The position numbers and the translations under genes are program-made. The notes under the pieces were generated by a model that saw only the letters and a list, made by a program, of their open reading frames with translations, was not told the origin of the DNA and made no database searches. This document shows, piece by piece, positions 34,696 to 35,720 of a stretch of DNA of 35,720 nt. How positions within the stretch are numbered: position 1 is the first letter of the stretch; every line of letters starts with the position of its first letter. Source of the DNA: an uncultured Aquimarina sp. (GTDB lineage: Bacteria > Bacteroidota > Bacteroidia > Flavobacteriales > Flavobacteriaceae); NCBI GenBank assembly GCA_937951135.1, contig CALFCI010000015.1, forward strand, positions 1 to 35,720, written 5' to 3'.

Positions 34696-35720
34696 AACCG
34701 ATACTGGATATGGGCGCCATCATTGTTTAATAGATATAACCGAAGCTGTACCTTGGGAGCAATCTTTTGACAATGATAATAACATCGCGCCATTAATTTT
34801 TGATAAAATGGTTCTTGGTCGGCAAAGGTAAAGATTTCTCGAAGACGTCCCGCCATGTTTAATTGTAAAACTTTGCTAGCAATTTCTTTTGGATATCCTG
34901 CCTCAATAGCCAGTTGATACATAAAATCTTTATCCCAAGTTGTTTTTCCGCTGTGGGTATTGGTATCGCCTTTGGACAGTTTTGCGGCTTTGCCTAACAT
35001 AATCCCCATGGTTACGGTCGTTATTTGTGGAGATTGGTGTATTTTCTCAAAGGTTTCTTGTATCCAGTTTCCGTAATGAATACAGGCAATATCATTTACA
35101 GTGGGGCATAAGGCTTTCAACATTTTTTCACTGCGCCCTCCAGAATTGATGAGCAATTCCGTTTTTCCGTTGGCTATAGCAACATCAATACCTTGTTGGA
35201 TACTGGCAATATATGAAGCTGCAGAAAAGGGAGTGACAATCCCTGTAGTTCCTAAAATGGAAATCCCATGTAGAATGCCTAAACGGCTATTTAGCGTTTT
35301 CAGCGCCAATTTTGCTCCGCCTTTTACCGCTATAGTGATGTGAACTCCATGCGTTTCGAGTTGGTGATCGGACAGTATTTTTTTACAAACCGTAGTCATC
35401 ATTTTTCGAGGTACTGGATTGATAGCCGGTTCACCTACTGGAATTTCTAAACCCGGTAATGTAACGAGTCCTACACCTTCTCCACGGTTAAAAACAATAG
35501 TTCCAAGCGTGTTTAATTTAACAGTAGCACTAATTTCTGCTTGATGGGTTACATCTGGGTCATCTCCTGCATCTTTTATAGTTGTATATGTAGCTTCTTC
35601 TGAAGTCAATGAAACTAAGATCACTCGAAAATTTACGAGTTCCCCAATGGGCAATTGTACCGCTACAGTAGCGACTTCTTGTTGTGTCACCAGACTCCAT
35701 AAGGCTGCTTTGGTACAGGC
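34692..35720 (-). CDS. cbiD: Cobalt-precorrin-5B (C1)-methyltransferase CbiD, 5' end beyond window
   Basis: The frame stays open past 35690 to the window edge, where the reverse strand reads CTKAALWSLVTQQEVATV, the continuation of the CbiD N-terminal motif. The GTG at 35690 is therefore not the start, and the gene is partial. Visible family features: LGTIVFNRGEGVGLVTLPGL, AINPVPRKMM, RLGILHGISILGTTGIVTPF, LINSGGRSEKML and NMAGRLREIFTFADQEPF. CbiD methylates C1 in the anaerobic (early cobalt) cobalamin route. It is coupled to the Ni/Co permease gene downstream by a 4-bp overlap. Confidence 0.93.
   Translation of the reverse strand, partial: ACTKAALWSLVTQQEVATVAVQLPIGELVNFRVILVSLTSEEATYTTIKDAGDDPDVTHQAEISATVKLNTLGTIVFNRGEGVGLVTLPGLEIPVGEPAINPVPRKMMTTVCKKILSDHQLETHGVHITIAVKGGAKLALKTLNSRLGILHGISILGTTGIVTPFSAASYIASIQQGIDVAIANGKTELLINSGGRSEKMLKALCPTVNDIACIHYGNWIQETFEKIHQSPQITTVTMGIMLGKAAKLSKGDTNTHSGKTTWDKDFMYQLAIEAGYPKEIASKVLQLNMAGRLREIFTFADQEPFYQKLMARCYYHCQKIAPKVQLRLYLLNNDGAHIQYRL

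Overview
The window reads as chromosomal DNA of a marine-type member of the Flavobacteriaceae (Bacteroidota). Evidence: AT-rich base composition, signal peptides ending in S-Q or A-Q, lipoproteins with a Cys lipobox followed by acidic or Ser/Asn residues, few Shine-Dalgarno sites, a TAnnTTTG -7 box before the riboswitch, and protein families typical of that group. The genus cannot be fixed from sequence alone.

Layout. (1) 1-2400 is gene-poor. It holds a frameshifted, truncated SMP-30-like propeller gene, then nine tandem ~98-bp units that each end in a hairpin plus T-tract, then a 237-bp MITE with 14-bp terminal repeats and a 9-bp target duplication. (2) 2414-4559 holds a hybrid sensor kinase whose phospho-acceptor His is Gln, and a PAP2 phosphatase. 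(3) 4607-8111 (minus) is a C39-peptidase ABC exporter with its HlyD adaptor. No substrate peptide gene was recognised; a thioredoxin-like fragment remains nearby. (4) 8112-9929 is decayed intergenic DNA. (5) 9930-13217 is a cobalamin-riboswitch unit: [2Fe-2S] thioredoxin-like protein, uroporphyrinogen-III methyltransferase (CobA) and CbiX. (6) 13531-16738 holds HIT, papain-like protease, membrane protein, VOC fragment and AraC regulator. (7) 16838-23205 is a block of secreted proteins and lipoproteins: duplicated ABM and SnoaL-like domains, a small membrane protein, and a coupled propeller/Ig-like pair. (8) After a lone methyltransferase, 24116-31375 (minus) carries cobN, cbiA and a ChlI/ChlD fusion. 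(9) 31651-33899 holds three poorly known envelope genes. (10) 33982-35720 (minus) carries a Ni/Co-type permease coupled to cbiD, which runs off the right edge.

How it fits together: the two cobalamin blocks (10-13 kb and 24-36 kb) flank an accessory segment and jointly cover SUMT, cobalt uptake, early cobalt insertion (CbiX), C1 methylation/ring contraction (CbiD), a,c-amidation (CbiA) and an ATP-dependent late-type chelatase (CobN plus ChlID). Both early and late chelatase types are therefore present. Repeats punctuate the region: one palindromic repeat occurs at least three times and forms the 3' ends of two ORFs, and another ~120-bp repeat occurs three times at edges of cobalamin blocks.

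The most unusual structure is the 1142-2010 array. Its period is not a multiple of three. Its hairpins show compensatory base changes, and its even and later odd units carry loops that are reverse complements of each other. It looks like a multi-copy structured RNA or a DNA-hairpin array that does not match any family I can name.
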